Shown here one piece after another: positions 9,169-20,136 of a stretch of 64,000 nucleotides of DNA (its first letter is position 1; the number at the start of each line of letters is the position of its first letter). The notes under the pieces were generated by a model. It was not told the origin of the DNA. It saw only the letters and a list, made by a program, of their open reading frames with translations, and searched no databases. The position numbers and the translations under genes are program-made. Origin of the DNA: Desulfuromonadales bacterium (GTDB lineage Bacteria > Desulfobacterota > Desulfuromonadia > Geobacterales > Pseudopelobacteraceae); assembly GCA_013349325.1 (NCBI GenBank), contig DUZX01000008.1, positions 1-64,000 on the forward strand, in the 5' to 3' direction.

Positions 9169-9817
9169 TTGAACCCATATTTAAAACATTAATAATACTG
9201 GTGCGTATAGATTCGATAGAGCCTTCACCGGAAACATGACGTAAAAGGTTTTTATTCTTGAAATAAGCCTTTAAAGGTGATGTCTGCTGGTTATATACGC
9301 TAAGCCGATTGATAACTACTGATTCGCTATCATCACCACGCTGGACTAAAGCTGAACCACATATATTGCATACATCAGCAGTAACAGGCGGGTCATAGAG
9401 AACATGGAAACCTCTTCCACATGCAGAACATGTTCTACGACCAGATATTCTTTTAATCAGTTCCTCGTCTGCAACATCAAGAGAGATAACGTGATCAATG
9501 TCTTTTTTTATACCTTTTAGCAGCAGAATAAGTGAATCAGCTTGAGCAACAGTACGAGGAAAGCCATCTAAGATAAAGCCGTTTTTACAGTCTGAATCAA
9601 GTAAACGCTGGCGAACTAACTCAAGAACAATCTCATCAGAAACTAGCCCTCCGGAATCCATAATTGATTTAGCCTGCAAACCAATTTCGCTTCCGGATAC
9701 AACGGCAGACCGCAACATATCACCAGTAGATATTTGTGGAATTCCATACGTATCGGCAATAAAATGTGCTTGAGTTCCTTTTCCTGCACCAGGAGGACCA
9801 AAGAAAACAATATTCAC
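9155..9817 (-). CDS. adk: adenylate kinase with zinc-binding lid
   Basis: It converts AMP plus ATP to two ADP. The P-loop GPPGAGKGTQ (7-16), the LDGFPRT motif and the long LID domain are present in the 220-residue protein. The lid carries C130, C133, C150 and C153, a structural zinc site. It lies between secY and map, the common order, with one base between its ATG and the secY stop. Confidence 0.97.
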   Translation of the reverse strand: MNIVFFGPPGAGKGTQAHFIADTYGIPQISTGDMLRSAVVSGSEIGLQAKSIMDSGGLVSDEIVLELVRQRLLDSDCKNGFILDGFPRTVAQADSLILLLKGIKKDIDHVISLDVADEELIKRISGRRTCSACGRGFHVLYDPPVTADVCNICGSALVQRGDDSESVVINRLSVYNQQTSPLKAYFKNKNLLRHVSGEGSIESIRTSIINVLNMGSIDHS

Positions 9818-11125
9818 TTAACGCCTCCCCTTAATTCGAACACCCTTTAAAAAGCCTTCGTAATTACGGGTTATCAAGTGAGACTCAATCTGAGCCACAG
9901 TATCCATACCAACGCCAACAGCAATTAAAAGAGCAGTACCACCAAAATAAAAAGGTAAATTAAACTTACCGATTAAAATGGTAGGCAACACACAAACGAG
10001 AGAAATATATATGGCTCCAGCAAAAGTCAGTCTACTGAGAACAGAATCCATAAATTCAGAAGTTTCTTTACCAGGCCTGATCCCCGGAATGTACCCACCC
10101 TGCTTTTTGATGTTTTCTGCAACATCAATAGGGTTGAATGTTACAGCCGTATAGAAATAACAGAAGAATACGATGAAAGCAACAAAAAATACGTTATAGA
10201 CCCAATTTCCTGGAGTTAAATACTTGGAAGCACTTTGAACCCAAGGAATATTAATAAAGTTAGCAATAGTTGCCGGAAACATAATTATGGAAGAAGCGAA
10301 TATTGGAGGAATGACACCAGCCATATTGATCTTCAAGGGCAAGTGCGAAGTCTGTGTGTTGAATGTCTTCAGGCCAACAACGCGTTTGGCATAATGTATA
10401 GGCAACCTGCGCTGCCCTCTTTCGACAAAAACAATCGCTGCGATAACGAGAAACATGAGTGCTGCAACAAAGATAATAACAAATAAAGAAAGCTGACCTG
10501 CATTTAATAATTTAGCGGTATTACCAAGAGCAGAAGGAACGCGAACAACAATACCTGCGAAAATAATCAGAGAAATACCATTTCCAATGCCTTTCTCAGA
10601 CATTTGCTCGCCAAGCCACATAATAAATGCAGTACCAGCTGTAAGAGTTATGACCGTCATCAAGCGAAAGCCCCAACCAGGAACCGGTACAACAAGTTCG
10701 CCTGCAGGGCCCCGCATGCTTTCAAGTCCGATAGCAATCCCCATTCCTTGTACAACACTCAAAACAATCGTCCCGTAGCGTGTATACTGAACAATTTTTT
10801 TGCGGCCGGACTCTCCTTCTTTTGACAGTTTCTCAATAGCAGGAACAACAACGGTGAGGAGTTGAAAGATGATTGACGAAGAGATGTACGGCATAATACC
10901 GAGCGCGAATACAGTCAGACGTTCAAGAGCACCACCTGAAAACATATCAAAAAGACCAAGCAATGTTCCTTGAGCTTGTTTAAAAAAATGTGAAAGAGCA
11001 ATCCTATCAATACCTGGAGTCGGGATATGGCATCCTATACGGTAAACTGCCAACATACCGAGTGAAAAAAGAACTCGTTTTTTCAGTTCAGGAATTTTGA
11101 ATATGTTTTGAAAAGCTTCTAGCAC
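9818..11125 (-). CDS. secY: protein translocase subunit SecY
   Basis: SecY forms the protein-conducting channel of the inner membrane. The 435-residue protein shows ten expected membrane segments, the N-terminal [20 protein letters not shown] and the plug-domain region [20 protein letters not shown]. It is embedded in the spc operon, overlapping the stop of rplO by one base, so it is made together with the ribosomal proteins. Confidence 0.97.
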   Translation of the reverse strand: MLEAFQNIFKIPELKKRVLFSLGMLAVYRIGCHIPTPGIDRIALSHFFKQAQGTLLGLFDMFSGGALERLTVFALGIMPYISSSIIFQLLTVVVPAIEKLSKEGESGRKKIVQYTRYGTIVLSVVQGMGIAIGLESMRGPAGELVVPVPGWGFRLMTVITLTAGTAFIMWLGEQMSEKGIGNGISLIIFAGIVVRVPSALGNTAKLLNAGQLSLFVIIFVAALMFLVIAAIVFVERGQRRLPIHYAKRVVGLKTFNTQTSHLPLKINMAGVIPPIFASSIIMFPATIANFINIPWVQSASKYLTPGNWVYNVFFVAFIVFFCYFYTAVTFNPIDVAENIKKQGGYIPGIRPGKETSEFMDSVLSRLTFAGAIYISLVCVLPTILIGKFNLPFYFGGTALLIAVGVGMDTVAQIESHLITRNYEGFLKGVRIKGRR

Positions 11126-11568
11126 TAGACAGTCTCCTCAACAATTCCACCTGCGGCTACGATTTTAGCACGTGCCGACTGGCTGAACTTGAAGGCTGAT
11201 ATTGTAACTGACTTTGTAATATCACCATCACCAAGCACTTTAACATTCGCAGAGATGGATTTAACTAAACCATGTGCAACAAGCAACTCAGAAGTGATAA
11301 CAGTACCAGCCTCAAAGACTTCAAGTTGACCTACATTCACTAAAGAATATTCAATATGAGTCAGTGGAGTAAATCCACGCTTGGGCAAACGGCGCTGCAA
11401 AGGCATCTGGCCACCCTCGAAACCGGCTTTAATACTACCACCCGAACGGGCTTTCTGACCTTTATGGCCTTTAGTAGCGGTCTTTCCGTGACCTGAACCC
11501 GTACCACGACCAATCCGTTTTCTGTTTTTAGTTGACCCTAAAGAAGGTCGTAAAGTATTTAATTCCAT
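11125..11568 (-). CDS. rplO: 50S ribosomal protein L15
   Basis: This 147-residue protein has the L15 glycine-rich N-terminus ([20 protein letters not shown]) and [18 protein letters not shown]15 is a late-assembly protein that reaches into the 50S core. It follows rpmD by 16 bases and couples to secY by a one-base overlap. Confidence 0.97.
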   Translation of the reverse strand: MELNTLRPSLGSTKNRKRIGRGTGSGHGKTATKGHKGQKARSGGSIKAGFEGGQMPLQRRLPKRGFTPLTHIEYSLVNVGQLEVFEAGTVITSELLVAHGLVKSISANVKVLGDGDITKSVTISAFKFSQSARAKIVAAGGIVEETV

Positions 11569-11584
11569 CCAGACACCCCTTTAT

Positions 11585-11761
11585 CTATTCAACACTCAGT
11601 AAATGAGAAATTTTTGAAATCATACCCCTGATTTGAGGAGTGTCTTGTCGTTCTACAGACTGATTCAGCTTTTTAAGACCTAAGCCCAAAACAACATCAC
11701 GATGTTTTTTTGGAGTACATATCATACTTTTAACAAGTTTTATCTTAATTGAAGAACTCAT
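11585..11761 (-). CDS. rpmD: 50S ribosomal protein L30 (58 residues)
   Basis: The small frame from the ATG at 11761 to a TAG at 11585-11587 encodes MSSSIKIKLVKSMICTPKKH and ends in a PQIRGMISKISHLL segment. This is the compact ferredoxin-like L30 fold with the usual VxGLGL-like core (VVLGLGLKKLNQSV). It sits between rpsE and rplO, its standard place. Confidence 0.93.
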   Translation of the reverse strand: MSSSIKIKLVKSMICTPKKHRDVVLGLGLKKLNQSVERQDTPQIRGMISKISHLLSVE

Positions 11762-11779
11762 AGTGACCTCTAGGGTGAT

Positions 11780-12268
11780 TTATTCAGATATACCGCGCCG
11801 AGCAGCGATATCTTCTGGTGTTTTGAGCCGTTTAAGTCCTTCAAAAGCAGCTTTAATAACATTATGGGGGTTATTAGAGCCAAGACATTTTGAAAGGATA
11901 TTGTTAATACCAGCTGCTTCAAAAATCGCTCTAGCAGCACCACCGGCAATTACACCGGTACCAGCTGAAGCAGGCTTCATTAGTAAACGACCAGCGCCGA
12001 ATTTCCCTTCAATTTCAAAAGGAATTGTCTGGTTTTTGTTAACTGGAACACGAATGATGTTCTTTTTGGCCTGTTCAACACCTTTCCTAATAGCCTCAGG
12101 AACTTCGTTAGCTTTACCGAGTCCGTATCCCACATAACCATTACCATCACCAACAACTACGAGTGCCGAAAAACTAAACCTCCGTCCACCCTTCACAACT
12201 TTAGCAACACGATTTATGTGCACAACACGATCATTAAGATTAAGTTCTGCAGGATTAATACGACTCAA
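11780..12268 (-). CDS. rpsE: 30S ribosomal protein S5
   Basis: S5 takes part in decoding accuracy and mRNA unwinding at the 30S entry. The 162-residue protein has the double-stranded-RNA-binding-like N-terminal domain ([21 protein letters not shown]) and the [17 protein letters not shown] motif of the C-terminal domain. It is 18 bases after rplR in spc order. Confidence 0.97.
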   Translation of the reverse strand: MSRINPAELNLNDRVVHINRVAKVVKGGRRFSFSALVVVGDGNGYVGYGLGKANEVPEAIRKGVEQAKKNIIRVPVNKNQTIPFEIEGKFGAGRLLMKPASAGTGVIAGGAARAIFEAAGINNILSKCLGSNNPHNVIKAAFEGLKRLKTPEDIAARRGISE

Positions 12269-12287
12269 AGAAAACCTCCCTGTACTA

Positions 12288-12653
12288 TTAAAAGTTCAAA
12301 CCAGCTTCACGGGCAGCATCGGCAAGCGCCTTGATTCTTCCGTGATAAAGAAATCCATTTCGATCAAAAACAACTGATGTGATACCTTTGGTAATTGAAA
12401 GATCGGCTATTTTTTTACCAACAAATATTGCAGCAGCAATATTACCCTTACTAACAGTTCCGTCGATGGAAACTGATAATGTAGAAGTAGCAACGAGAGT
12501 TGAGCCCGTAGTATCATCAATGATTTGTGCGTATATATGGCGTGCACTTTTAAAAACACTCAGCCGGGGTCGTGACGTAGTTCCTCGTATTTTCTTTCTT
12601 ACGCGAACTTGACGTTTCATACGGATTATTTTTTTAATTGCTGTTTTTGACAC
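12288..12653 (-). CDS. rplR: 50S ribosomal protein L18
   Basis: This 121-residue protein binds 5S rRNA with L5. The sequence shows [20 protein letters not shown] and the C-terminal [24 protein letters not shown] typical of L18. It lies between rplF and rpsE. Confidence 0.97.
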   Translation of the reverse strand: MSKTAIKKIIRMKRQVRVRKKIRGTTSRPRLSVFKSARHIYAQIIDDTTGSTLVATSTLSVSIDGTVSKGNIAAAIFVGKKIADLSITKGITSVVFDRNGFLYHGRIKALADAAREAGLNF

Positions 12654-12672
12654 AAAGAACTCCTTATAAAGA

Positions 12673-13212
12673 CTATTTCTTGCCTGTTTTACCGGCTTTT
12701 CTCAATATAGTCTCGTCAGCATATTTAATCCCTTTACCCTTGTAAGGTTCAGGGCTTCGGAAAGAACGAATTTTAGCGGCAGTTTGACCGACTAATTCTT
12801 TATCATAACCTTTAACAGAAAGTTTTGTCATTTTATCAACAACAATAGAGATTCCGGTAGGGATCGGAAAGTTAACAGGATGGGAATAACCCAAAGCAAG
12901 CACTAAGTCAGAGCCCTTAACTTCGGCCCTATAACCAACACCATTAATTTCTAGATCTGTCTGGAAGCCTTTTGTAACACCAACAACCATGTTATTAATA
13001 AGTGTACGTGAAAGACCATGCGCTGAACGAGATGAAGACGTGTCACCAATACGACTGACATTTATTACCGTATCAGTGATATCCAGCGTAACATTAGACA
13101 TAATCTGAAGTGTAAGGTTGCCGTTAGCACCCTTCACTGACAATATACTGTCAGTAAAGTCAATTTTCACTCCGCTAGGGATTTCTATTGGAAGTTTTCC
13201 AATTCTTGACAT
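12673..13212 (-). CDS. rplF: 50S ribosomal protein L6
   Basis: L6 lies near the factor-binding site of the 50S subunit. The 179-residue protein starts [15 protein letters not shown] and ends with the signature [19 protein letters not shown]. Two tandem L6 domains are present, each of about 80 residues. Gene order rpsH-rplF-rplR is standard. Confidence 0.97.
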   Translation of the reverse strand: MSRIGKLPIEIPSGVKIDFTDSILSVKGANGNLTLQIMSNVTLDITDTVINVSRIGDTSSSRSAHGLSRTLINNMVVGVTKGFQTDLEINGVGYRAEVKGSDLVLALGYSHPVNFPIPTGISIVVDKMTKLSVKGYDKELVGQTAAKIRSFRSPEPYKGKGIKYADETILRKAGKTGKK

Positions 13213-13236
13213 CTTGATGTGCTCCTTGTACTGAAA

Positions 13237-13635
13237 TTACCAGACCGTACAGATAAATTCACCACCAACGCCAGCTTTACGAGCCGTATTGTCGGTAATG
13301 ATTCCTTTAGACGTGGAGAGTATTCCTATACCGAGGCCACTTTTAATCAAAGGAATATCCTCTGATTTTACGTAGACTCTTCCTCCTGGCTTACTAACGC
13401 GCTTAATTTCGTTAATTACCGGATCCTTTTCGTCAATATATTTTAAATATACACGAAGGACACCTTGGAGGTTATCCGATATAACTTTATAGTTTTTAAT
13501 AAAGCCTTCCTGTTTAAGAACATTTGCAATGCTGATTTTCATATTAGAAGATGGAATATCAACCTTCTGGTGTCTCACTATATTAGCATTGCGAATTCTT
13601 GTTAACATGTCAGCTATTGGATCTGTCATTGACAT
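13237..13635 (-). CDS. rpsH: 30S ribosomal protein S8
   Basis: This 132-residue protein begins [18 protein letters not shown] and ends in the GGEFICTVW signature. S8 binds the central domain of 16S rRNA, and in some bacteria it represses the spc operon by binding near rplE. No matching RNA mimic was looked for in detail here. Confidence 0.97.
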   Translation of the reverse strand: MSMTDPIADMLTRIRNANIVRHQKVDIPSSNMKISIANVLKQEGFIKNYKVISDNLQGVLRVYLKYIDEKDPVINEIKRVSKPGGRVYVKSEDIPLIKSGLGIGILSTSKGIITDNTARKAGVGGEFICTVW

Positions 13636-13678
13636 TGTCTTGTGCTCCTGTCTGTTTGCTCAATTAAACTGAAATTAG

Positions 13679-13864
13679 TTACCAACTGGATTTGATCACG
13701 CCTGGAATTTGTCCGGACGATGCATACTTACGGAGGCAAATCCTGCACATTTCAAATTTACGGTAAAAAGCTTTCGGCCTACCGCATACAGGGCAACGGT
13801 TATGCTGACGAACCTTGAACTTTGGATCACGTTGAGACTTGATTATCATTGAAACTTTTGCCAC
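13679..13864 (-). CDS. rpsN: 30S ribosomal protein S14, zinc-binding short form
   Basis: The 61-residue length and four cysteines (C24, C27, C40, C43) identify the type-Z zinc-ribbon form of S14 rather than the longer zinc-free one. It helps assemble the 30S head. The gene lies between rplE and rpsH. Confidence 0.96.
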   Translation of the reverse strand: MAKVSMIIKSQRDPKFKVRQHNRCPVCGRPKAFYRKFEMCRICLRKYASSGQIPGVIKSSW

Positions 13865-13881
13865 TGAATCCTCCAGATGTC

Positions 13882-14421
13882 TTAGTTCCTGAACGGCATG
13901 CCCAGGTACTTGAGTAGTGCTTTACCTTCTTCATCCGTCTTTGCACTAGTCACGATAGTTATATTCATACCTTTAATTTTATCAACATTATCATAATTAA
14001 TTTCTGGGAAAATAAGTTGATCCTTAATTCCAAGAGTATAATTGCCTTTACCATCGAACGCTTTGCCAGATACACCCTTAAAATCACGAACCCTGGCAAG
14101 AGAAATATTAATAAGACGATCAAGGAATTCATACATATGATCACGGCGTAGGGTAACCATACACCCGATAGGCATACCTTCACGGAGTTTGAAGGTTGCG
14201 ATAGATTTCTTTGCTTTCGTGATTACGGGCTTCTGACCAGTAATTAATCCAAGTTCAGTTACAGCTGAATCGAGAATTTTAACATTCTGTATCGCTTCTC
14301 CAAGACCCATATTAACTACAACTTTCTTAATTTCCGGGACTTGCATTGTCGATTTATAACTATAATCATTCCGTAACTTAGGGATGATTTCTGAGACATA
14401 AATATCTTTTAAACGCGACAT
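13882..14421 (-). CDS. rplE: 50S ribosomal protein L5
   Basis: L5 binds 5S rRNA and contacts the P-site tRNA. The 179-residue protein has [14 protein letters not shown], the [22 protein letters not shown] segment and the C-terminal [20 protein letters not shown]. It follows rplX by 22 bases. Confidence 0.97.
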   Translation of the reverse strand: MSRLKDIYVSEIIPKLRNDYSYKSTMQVPEIKKVVVNMGLGEAIQNVKILDSAVTELGLITGQKPVITKAKKSIATFKLREGMPIGCMVTLRRDHMYEFLDRLINISLARVRDFKGVSGKAFDGKGNYTLGIKDQLIFPEINYDNVDKIKGMNITIVTSAKTDEEGKALLKYLGMPFRN

Positions 14422-14443
14422 GAATTGAATCCTCCGAGTGATT

Positions 14444-14764
14444 CTACAGCACAGTTCCGCACTTTACACAGATACGCTGTTTTTCATTATTTTCGAGAAG
14501 TTTTTTAGCAGTTCTTACTGGCTTTGCGCACTTCGTACAGTAGTACATGACATTGGATAGATGAATAGGAGCTTCTTTTTCTTTAACTTCTCCTGATTCA
14601 TTTCCACGTGCTTTTACGTGGCGCTTAACAATGTTAAGACCTTCAATAATTACACTGTCTTTTTTAGGGAGAAATTGCAAAACTTTACCTGTTTTGCTCT
14701 TTTCCTTACCGGCAATAACCATTACAGTATCGCCTTTATTAACATGATATTTCGTAGCTTGCAT
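14444..14764 (-). CDS. rplX: 50S ribosomal protein L24
   Basis: L24 is an assembly initiator of the 50S subunit. This 106-residue protein has the KOW motif ([19 protein letters not shown]) and a C-terminal pair of CxxC-like sites (CTKCAKPV and CVKCGTVL), a zinc-ribbon-like tail seen in some bacterial L24 proteins. It sits between rplN and rplE. Confidence 0.96.
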   Translation of the reverse strand: MQATKYHVNKGDTVMVIAGKEKSKTGKVLQFLPKKDSVIIEGLNIVKRHVKARGNESGEVKEKEAPIHLSNVMYYCTKCAKPVRTAKKLLENNEKQRICVKCGTVL

Positions 14765-14783
14765 TGTAGCTTCTCCGATTCTT

Positions 14784-15152
14784 TTATAGTACTTCGGGTG
14801 CTAAAGAAATAATTTTCATAAATTTCTTAGCGCGTAACTCCCTGGCAACCGGACCAAATATACGAGTACCTACAGGCTCCTTAGCATTGTTTATTACAAC
14901 ACCGGAGTTATCGTCAAAACGTATATATGAACCATCAGGGCGGCCTAAAGATTTAGCAGTTCTCACAATAACAGCCTTTACGACATCACCCTTTTTAACT
15001 TTAGAGTTTGGTAAAGCCTCGCGTACAGAGGCAACGATAATGTCGCCAATACCTGCGTACTTGCGTTTAGAACCACCCAATACCTTAATGCAAAATAACT
15101 TTTTTGCACCGGAATTGTCGGCTACATCTAGGACTGTTTGCATTTGAATCAT
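14784..15152 (-). CDS. rplN: 50S ribosomal protein L14
   Basis: This 122-residue protein starts [18 protein letters not shown] and has the [19 protein letters not shown] signature. L14 lies at the subunit interface and is the binding site of the silencing factor RsfS. It is the first gene of the spc block, 17 bases after rpsQ. Confidence 0.97.
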   Translation of the reverse strand: MIQMQTVLDVADNSGAKKLFCIKVLGGSKRKYAGIGDIIVASVREALPNSKVKKGDVVKAVIVRTAKSLGRPDGSYIRFDDNSGVVINNAKEPVGTRIFGPVARELRAKKFMKIISLAPEVL

Positions 15153-15169
15153 TACACAATACTCCTATG

Positions 15170-15427
15170 CTAAGAAATACTTTCAATTATCGACTTAAGG
15201 CTCCAACGTTTATCTTTGCTCATAGGACGGCATTCAATGATTTGTACACGATCGCCTATCTTAGAACTGCTCTGTTCATCATGAACTTTATATTTAACAC
15301 TACGTTTAATGTACTTGCTATAAACTTTGTGTTTAACAAGACGGTCAACTCTTACGACGACCGTCTTTTCCATTTTATCGCTAACAACAACACCTACTTG
15401 AGTTTTTCTGTGACCGCGCTCACTCAT
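15170..15427 (-). CDS. rpsQ: 30S ribosomal protein S17
   Basis: This 85-residue OB-fold protein has [19 protein letters not shown] and the KDKRWSL segment near the end. S17 binds the 5' domain of 16S rRNA. Its start overlaps the stop of rpmC by four bases. Confidence 0.97.
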   Translation of the reverse strand: MSERGHRKTQVGVVVSDKMEKTVVVRVDRLVKHKVYSKYIKRSVKYKVHDEQSSSKIGDRVQIIECRPMSKDKRWSLKSIIESIS

Positions 15428-15627
15428 TTTGAAACTCCCTCTGAACTGCTCTCGGCAAGAATGGTTTTAATTCGTGCAATATCCTTGCGCACAGTTTTGA
15501 GTTTAGATGTATTTTCAAGCCTACCTGTGTGAAGCTGAAACTTCAGATTAAACAGTTCTTTTACGCTTTCGGACTGTTTGGACTGCAGATCAGTTGCAGG
15601 TATATTTCTTAATTCTTTAGCCTTCAT
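15424..15627 (-). CDS. rpmC: 50S ribosomal protein L29
   Basis: This 67-residue helical protein ([18 protein letters not shown], then [19 protein letters not shown]) matches L29, which sits by the exit tunnel and helps dock trigger factor and SRP. It overlaps rplP by 11 bases and rpsQ by four, so the three genes are tightly coupled. Confidence 0.96.
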   Translation of the reverse strand: MKAKELRNIPATDLQSKQSESVKELFNLKFQLHTGRLENTSKLKTVRKDIARIKTILAESSSEGVSK

Positions 15628-16039
15628 TGATGTCCCCCCTTGCTATAAACTTTGTGGAAAGGGGTAATTTATGAGCAGCTAACCGGAGAGCTTCGCGTGC
15701 GATCTCTTCAGTAACACCTTCCATTTCGTAAAGAATAGCACCTGGCTTAATTACACATACCCATGAATCAGGTGAACCTTTACCTTTACCCATTCGAGTT
15801 TCAGCAGGCTTTGCAGTAAGAGGTTTATCGGGGAAAATACGAATCCATATTTTACCGCCCCTCTTTATATAACGAGTCATTGCTATACGTGCAGCTTCAA
15901 TCTGGCGAGAATCAAGCCAACCACACTCCGTGGCCTGTAAACCGAATTCCCCAAAAGAAAGCTCAATGCCGCGACAGGGTTTACCTGACATACGACCTTT
16001 CATCTGTTTCCTATGTTTTACCCGTTTAGGCATTAACAT
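15617..16039 (-). CDS. rplP: 50S ribosomal protein L16
   Basis: L16 helps position the A-site tRNA. The 140-residue protein has [17 protein letters not shown] and [20 protein letters not shown]. The first methionine of the open frame or the MPKR methionine two codons later could both serve. Order rpsC-rplP-rpmC is standard for the S10 operon. Confidence 0.96.
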   Translation of the reverse strand: MLMPKRVKHRKQMKGRMSGKPCRGIELSFGEFGLQATECGWLDSRQIEAARIAMTRYIKRGGKIWIRIFPDKPLTAKPAETRMGKGKGSPDSWVCVIKPGAILYEMEGVTEEIAREALRLAAHKLPLSTKFIARGDINEG

Positions 16040-16071
16040 TGATACATGCTCCTGTAGTGCAGAATAAATAT

Positions 16072-16704
16072 TTACTTGCCAGGTAGAATTTCACCCTTAA
16101 ATATGAGTACTTTGATTCCAATAAGTCCGTACGTTGTTTTTGCTTCAGCAAAACCGTAATCTATATCAGCACGCAAAGTGTGGAGAGGTACGCGACCTTC
16201 ACGGTACCATTCAGTACGTGACATTTCAGCTCCGCCTAATCGACCAGAGCAGGTAATTCTAATGCCCTTAGCGCCAAACTTCAGAGTTGATGTAACACTC
16301 TTTTTCATTGCGCGCCTGAAAGCAATACGTCTTTCGAGCTGTAAGGCAACATTTTCAGCAACAAGTTGAGCATCTAATTCAGGCTTACGAACTTCAGTAA
16401 TGCTGATAAAGATCTCTTTAGTCGAGATTAAACTAAGCTCTTTTTTGATAGTTTCTACTTCTGACCCTTTCTTACCGATAATAAGACCTGGTCTGGCAGT
16501 GAAAATATTGATTTTGCATTTATTAGCAGCACGTTCAATCTCTATTTTAGAGACACCTGAACTATAGAGTCTCTTTTTCAGAAATTTACGTATTGCAAGG
16601 TCTTCATGCAGTAACTTGGCATACTCAGCTTCTGCATACCACTTGGAATCCCAAGTTTTAGTTACGCCAAGCCTGAAGCCTATTGGATTAATTTTTTGTC
16701 CCAA
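16072..16704 (-). CDS. rpsC: 30S ribosomal protein S3
   Basis: S3 forms part of the mRNA entry channel. The 210-residue protein begins [20 protein letters not shown], has the KH-domain loop IGKKGSEVE and the C-terminal [20 protein letters not shown] motif. It lacks a long C-terminal extension. Confidence 0.97.
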   Translation of the reverse strand: MGQKINPIGFRLGVTKTWDSKWYAEAEYAKLLHEDLAIRKFLKKRLYSSGVSKIEIERAANKCKINIFTARPGLIIGKKGSEVETIKKELSLISTKEIFISITEVRKPELDAQLVAENVALQLERRIAFRRAMKKSVTSTLKFGAKGIRITCSGRLGGAEMSRTEWYREGRVPLHTLRADIDYGFAEAKTTYGLIGIKVLIFKGEILPGK

Positions 16705-16726
16705 ACTACACCTCCACGAAATAAAA

Positions 16727-17062
16727 CTACTTCAGATCGGATAAAGTTACTGCAATATGACTGGTAGGCTTACGAATTTTACTTGCGCGGCCCATTGCAC
16801 GAGGAACAAATCTTTTCAGAGAAGCTCCACCATCAACATAAATAGTTTTCACCATAAGGCGATCAATATCTGAAACGCCTTTCTGCTCAGCATTTGCTAC
16901 AGCTGACTTAAGCAACTTTGAAACAAGCTTTGCTGAAGGTTGTGGCATAAACTGCAATGTATTAAGTGCATCTTGAATACCTTTACCACGAACAAGATCG
17001 ACAATTAAACGTGTCTTACGCGGTGAAAGGCGAACAGATGAGAGTTTAGCACTTGATTCCAT
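16727..17062 (-). CDS. rplV: 50S ribosomal protein L22
   Basis: L22 has a long hairpin lining the exit tunnel. The 111-residue sequence shows [18 protein letters not shown] and the hairpin region [20 protein letters not shown], both intact. It lies between rpsS and rpsC. Confidence 0.97.
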   Translation of the reverse strand: MESSAKLSSVRLSPRKTRLIVDLVRGKGIQDALNTLQFMPQPSAKLVSKLLKSAVANAEQKGVSDIDRLMVKTIYVDGGASLKRFVPRAMGRASKIRKPTSHIAVTLSDLK

Positions 17063-17076
17063 AATAAGCTCCCTTG

Positions 17077-17355
17077 CTACTTCTTGACTTTACTTTTTTT
17101 ATCTGCTGCATGACCATGGAAAGTACGTGTAGGTGAAAACTCACCCATTTTATGGCCAACCATATTTTCTGTCACAAAGACTGGAATGAATTTACGGCCG
17201 TTGTGTACTGCAAAACTACAACCGATAAAGTCAGGGCTGATCGTTGAGCGGCGTGACCATGTTTTGATTATTTTCTTAGAATTCGGACCTTCTTCAAGAA
17301 CTTTCTTAAGAAGATGACCATCTATGAATGGACCTTTTTTTATTGAACGTGCCAT
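17077..17355 (-). CDS. rpsS: 30S ribosomal protein S19
   Basis: This 92-residue protein has the S19 start [19 protein letters not shown] and the motif [17 protein letters not shown]19 forms a complex with S13 in the 30S head. It follows rplB by 21 bases. Confidence 0.97.
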   Translation of the reverse strand: MARSIKKGPFIDGHLLKKVLEEGPNSKKIIKTWSRRSTISPDFIGCSFAVHNGRKFIPVFVTENMVGHKMGEFSPTRTFHGHAADKKSKVKK

Positions 17356-17376
17356 GGTTTATCAGCCTCTCAACTA

Positions 17377-18201
17377 TTATTTAGTACGCTTTTTAACAAT
17401 AAAGCGATCTGATGTTTTATTTGTACGAGTCTTGTATCCTTTGGTTGGTATACCCCAAGGAGTTACAGGGTGACGTCCTCCGGATGTACGGCCTTCACCA
17501 CCACCATGCGGATGGTCAACAGGGTTCATAGCAACACCACGAACTTTAGGACGCTTACCCAACCATCTAGATCGACCAGCTTTTCCGATGTTTACATTTT
17601 CATGATCAGTATTACCAACCTGACCAATAGTTGCATAACAGTCCTGAAGAACTAGACGAACTTCACCAGAAGGAAGCTTTACTTGTGAATACTTGCCTTC
17701 TTTTGACATAAGCTGAGCAAAAGTGCCTGCACTTCGTGCTAACTGTGCGCCTTTACCAATCTTGAGTTCAATATTATGAATAATAGTACCAAGTGGTATG
17801 GCTCTCAGTGGCAAGGAGTTACCTGGCTTAATATCGGCTTCAGGACCACTGATTACTTTATCTCCAACTTTAAGATCAAGCGGAGCTAGAATATAACGTT
17901 TTTCACCATCAGCATAGTTTAACAGTGCAATACGTGCACTACGGTTCGGGTCATACTCAATGCTTGCGACCGTAGCTGGTATACTGCGTTTATCGCGTCT
18001 AAAATCAATGATACGATATTTTTGCTTATGTCCGCCGCCCTGATGACGCGATGTAATTCTACCGTTGCTGTTACGACCACCTGTTTTTTTAAGTACAACA
18101 AGCAGTGATTTTTCAGGAGTAGAAGTTGTTATTTCATCGAACGTAGAACATGTCTGATGTCTACGTCCGGCTGAAGTTGGATTATAGCTTTTAATTGCCA
18201 T
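17377..18201 (-). CDS. rplB: 50S ribosomal protein L2
   Basis: L2 is needed for peptidyl transfer and subunit joining. The 274-residue reading begins [16 protein letters not shown], has the OB and SH3-like domains and ends with the conserved [20 protein letters not shown] region that holds the functional histidine. The ATG at 18201 has GGGG upstream; the four-codon longer frame has no ribosome site. Confidence 0.97.
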   Translation of the reverse strand: MAIKSYNPTSAGRRHQTCSTFDEITTSTPEKSLLVVLKKTGGRNSNGRITSRHQGGGHKQKYRIIDFRRDKRSIPATVASIEYDPNRSARIALLNYADGEKRYILAPLDLKVGDKVISGPEADIKPGNSLPLRAIPLGTIIHNIELKIGKGAQLARSAGTFAQLMSKEGKYSQVKLPSGEVRLVLQDCYATIGQVGNTDHENVNIGKAGRSRWLGKRPKVRGVAMNPVDHPHGGGEGRTSGGRHPVTPWGIPTKGYKTRTNKTSDRFIVKKRTK

Positions 18202-18222
18202 TGCGAACCCCAAACGTATTAG

Positions 18223-18507
18223 TTAGACTTCAAAGAAATCTATTGATTGCCCATCCTGAAGAGTAACGTAAGCTTTTTTCCAGTTAGACCGCTTGCCATA
18301 AGACTTACCAGCACGTTTAACTTTACCAGCAACGTTCACTGTACGCACACAAGAAACACTTACACTGAACAACGACTCTACGGCTTGCTTAATTTCAATC
18401 TTGTTCGCATTTTTATCAACAACAAGTGCGACAGTATTGGTGTTATCTGAACCGAGTGATGTTTTTTCAGTTACATGCGGCTTTTTAATGATCGAATAAA
18501 GATTCAT
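18223..18507 (-). CDS. rplW: 50S ribosomal protein L23
   Basis: This 94-residue protein ([15 protein letters not shown], then [19 protein letters not shown]) is L23, the main docking site for trigger factor and SRP at the tunnel exit. Its start overlaps the stop of rplD by four bases. Confidence 0.97.
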   Translation of the reverse strand: MNLYSIIKKPHVTEKTSLGSDNTNTVALVVDKNANKIEIKQAVESLFSVSVSCVRTVNVAGKVKRAGKSYGKRSNWKKAYVTLQDGQSIDFFEV

Positions 18508-19127
18508 TTCTGTAATGCTCCTTCGGCAGACTGAACAGAGCCTTGCGTAAATATAATGTTCTTGTATTTAAGCATATCGTGAACATTCAGTGCATCATGC
18601 TTGATCATTTTGACATATGGAACATTTCGAGCTGATAAATAGAGATTATTATTAAACTCATCTGTAACAATCAAAGATCTGTCAAGGTCAAAACGCTTGG
18701 TGAAAGCAACAAAATCCTGAGTTGAAACTTTGTTGATATCGAAATTATCAAGAACTGTAATATTACCTGTACCCAGCTTATACGTGAGCACTGAGCAGAG
18801 TGCTGCAACTCTAGCTTTTTTATTCATACTAAGATTGTACGTTTTGGGTTGGGGTCCGAAAGCAACACCACCACCAGGGTACTGAGGAGCACGGCTACAA
18901 CCCTGACGAGCATTACCGGTACCCTTCTGCTTGAAAGGTTTTTTTCCGCCGCCAGAAACAGCAGATCGATTTTTAACTGCAACAGTTCCAGCTCTGCGAT
19001 TTGCAAGTTGAACGCGAAGTGCTTGATGAATAAGACTTTCCCTGACTTCAACACCGAATACATCATCGGAAAGTTTTACTTCACCAACCTGTTGCCTGCT
19101 CATATTATAGACAGCTATCGAAGGCAT
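18504..19127 (-). CDS. rplD: 50S ribosomal protein L4
   Basis: L4 reaches into the exit tunnel, and in E. coli it represses the S10 operon. The 207-residue protein has the tunnel-loop region [15 protein letters not shown] and the conserved [13 protein letters not shown]. No terminator-like S10 leader was found upstream, as expected where tuf lies in front of rpsJ. Confidence 0.97.
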   Translation of the reverse strand: MPSIAVYNMSRQQVGEVKLSDDVFGVEVRESLIHQALRVQLANRRAGTVAVKNRSAVSGGGKKPFKQKGTGNARQGCSRAPQYPGGGVAFGPQPKTYNLSMNKKARVAALCSVLTYKLGTGNITVLDNFDINKVSTQDFVAFTKRFDLDRSLIVTDEFNNNLYLSARNVPYVKMIKHDALNVHDMLKYKNIIFTQGSVQSAEGALQK

Positions 19128-19145
19128 ACTAAACTCCCAAAAATA

Positions 19146-19775
19146 CTAAGCTTTAACACTCTGTTTAATTGTTACTATAGAATTCTTGTGCCCTGGAACT
19201 GCTCCTTTAATAAGAAGCAGGTTATCAGATGCATCAACACGGACAATTTTAAGACGCTGAATGGTTACTTTGCAGTTACCCATTTGGCCTGGCATTTTTT
19301 TATTCTTTAATACTCTTGATGGAGTAGCAGATGCACCGATTGAACCGGGAGCTCGGTGAAAACGCGACCCGTGCGATGCACGTCCACCCTTAAAGTTCCA
19401 GCGTTTAATAACGCCCTGGAAACCTTTACCAATGCTTGTTCCCGAAACATCGATGAGATCATTAGGAGAAAACTGCTCAGCAGTAATGACATCACCAACA
19501 TTTAACTCCGTGATCTGCTCACCTTTAAATTCACGGAGGTACCTGAAAGCACCATGACCGGATTTAGTACAGTGACCAAGTGACGGCTTATTGACGTTGG
19601 CAGATGCTACAGACTCAAAACCGATTTGTATGGCGGAGTAACCGTCTACGGATGCAGTCTTTTTCTGAACGACATAACATGGGCCGGCTTGAACAACGGT
19701 GACCGGAACGCGTGTCCCGTCTTCAAGAAATATCTGGGTCATGCCCAGTTTTTTACCAATGATACCTTTCATCAT
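19146..19775 (-). CDS. rplC: 50S ribosomal protein L3
   Basis: L3 starts 50S assembly and approaches the peptidyl-transferase centre. The 209-residue reading begins [16 protein letters not shown] and has [20 protein letters not shown], the loop carrying the usual methylated glutamine region. The ATG at 19775 is chosen because AGGA lies six bases upstream; a TTG two codons earlier is too close to it. Confidence 0.96.
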   Translation of the reverse strand: MMKGIIGKKLGMTQIFLEDGTRVPVTVVQAGPCYVVQKKTASVDGYSAIQIGFESVASANVNKPSLGHCTKSGHGAFRYLREFKGEQITELNVGDVITAEQFSPNDLIDVSGTSIGKGFQGVIKRWNFKGGRASHGSRFHRAPGSIGASATPSRVLKNKKMPGQMGNCKVTIQRLKIVRVDASDNLLLIKGAVPGHKNSIVTIKQSVKA

Positions 19776-19803
19776 AATCAATCCTATTCAGTCGTAGTAA
19801 CAG

Positions 19804-20112
19804 TTACAGTTTGATTTCTACGTCAACACCGGCTGACAAATCGAGTTTCATCAAGGCATCAACAGTCTGTTGCGTTGGATCTAAAATATCAATGAGTCGC
19901 TTGTGAGTTCTGATCTCAAACTGATCACGAGATTTTTTGTCGACATGCGGTCCACGTAGTACGCAATACTTATTGATTACAGTCGGCAGCGGAATTGGGC
20001 CGGCAACACGTGCACCAGTTCTCTTTGCGGTGTCGACAATTTCCCCTACTGATACATCCAGTAACTTGTGATCGTAGGCTTTAAGACGAATTCTTATCTT
20101 CTGATTCTGCAT
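19804..20112 (-). CDS. rpsJ: 30S ribosomal protein S10 (NusE)
   Basis: This 102-residue protein has the S10 signatures [13 protein letters not shown] and [20 protein letters not shown]. Beyond the 30S head it acts as NusE, linking NusB/NusG to transcribing RNA polymerase. It follows tuf by 24 bases, so the str and S10 operons are joined. Confidence 0.97.
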   Translation of the reverse strand: MQNQKIRIRLKAYDHKLLDVSVGEIVDTAKRTGARVAGPIPLPTVINKYCVLRGPHVDKKSRDQFEIRTHKRLIDILDPTQQTVDALMKLDLSAGVDVEIKL

Positions 20113-20136
20113 TGGTGTCCTCGTTGCGTATCAGTA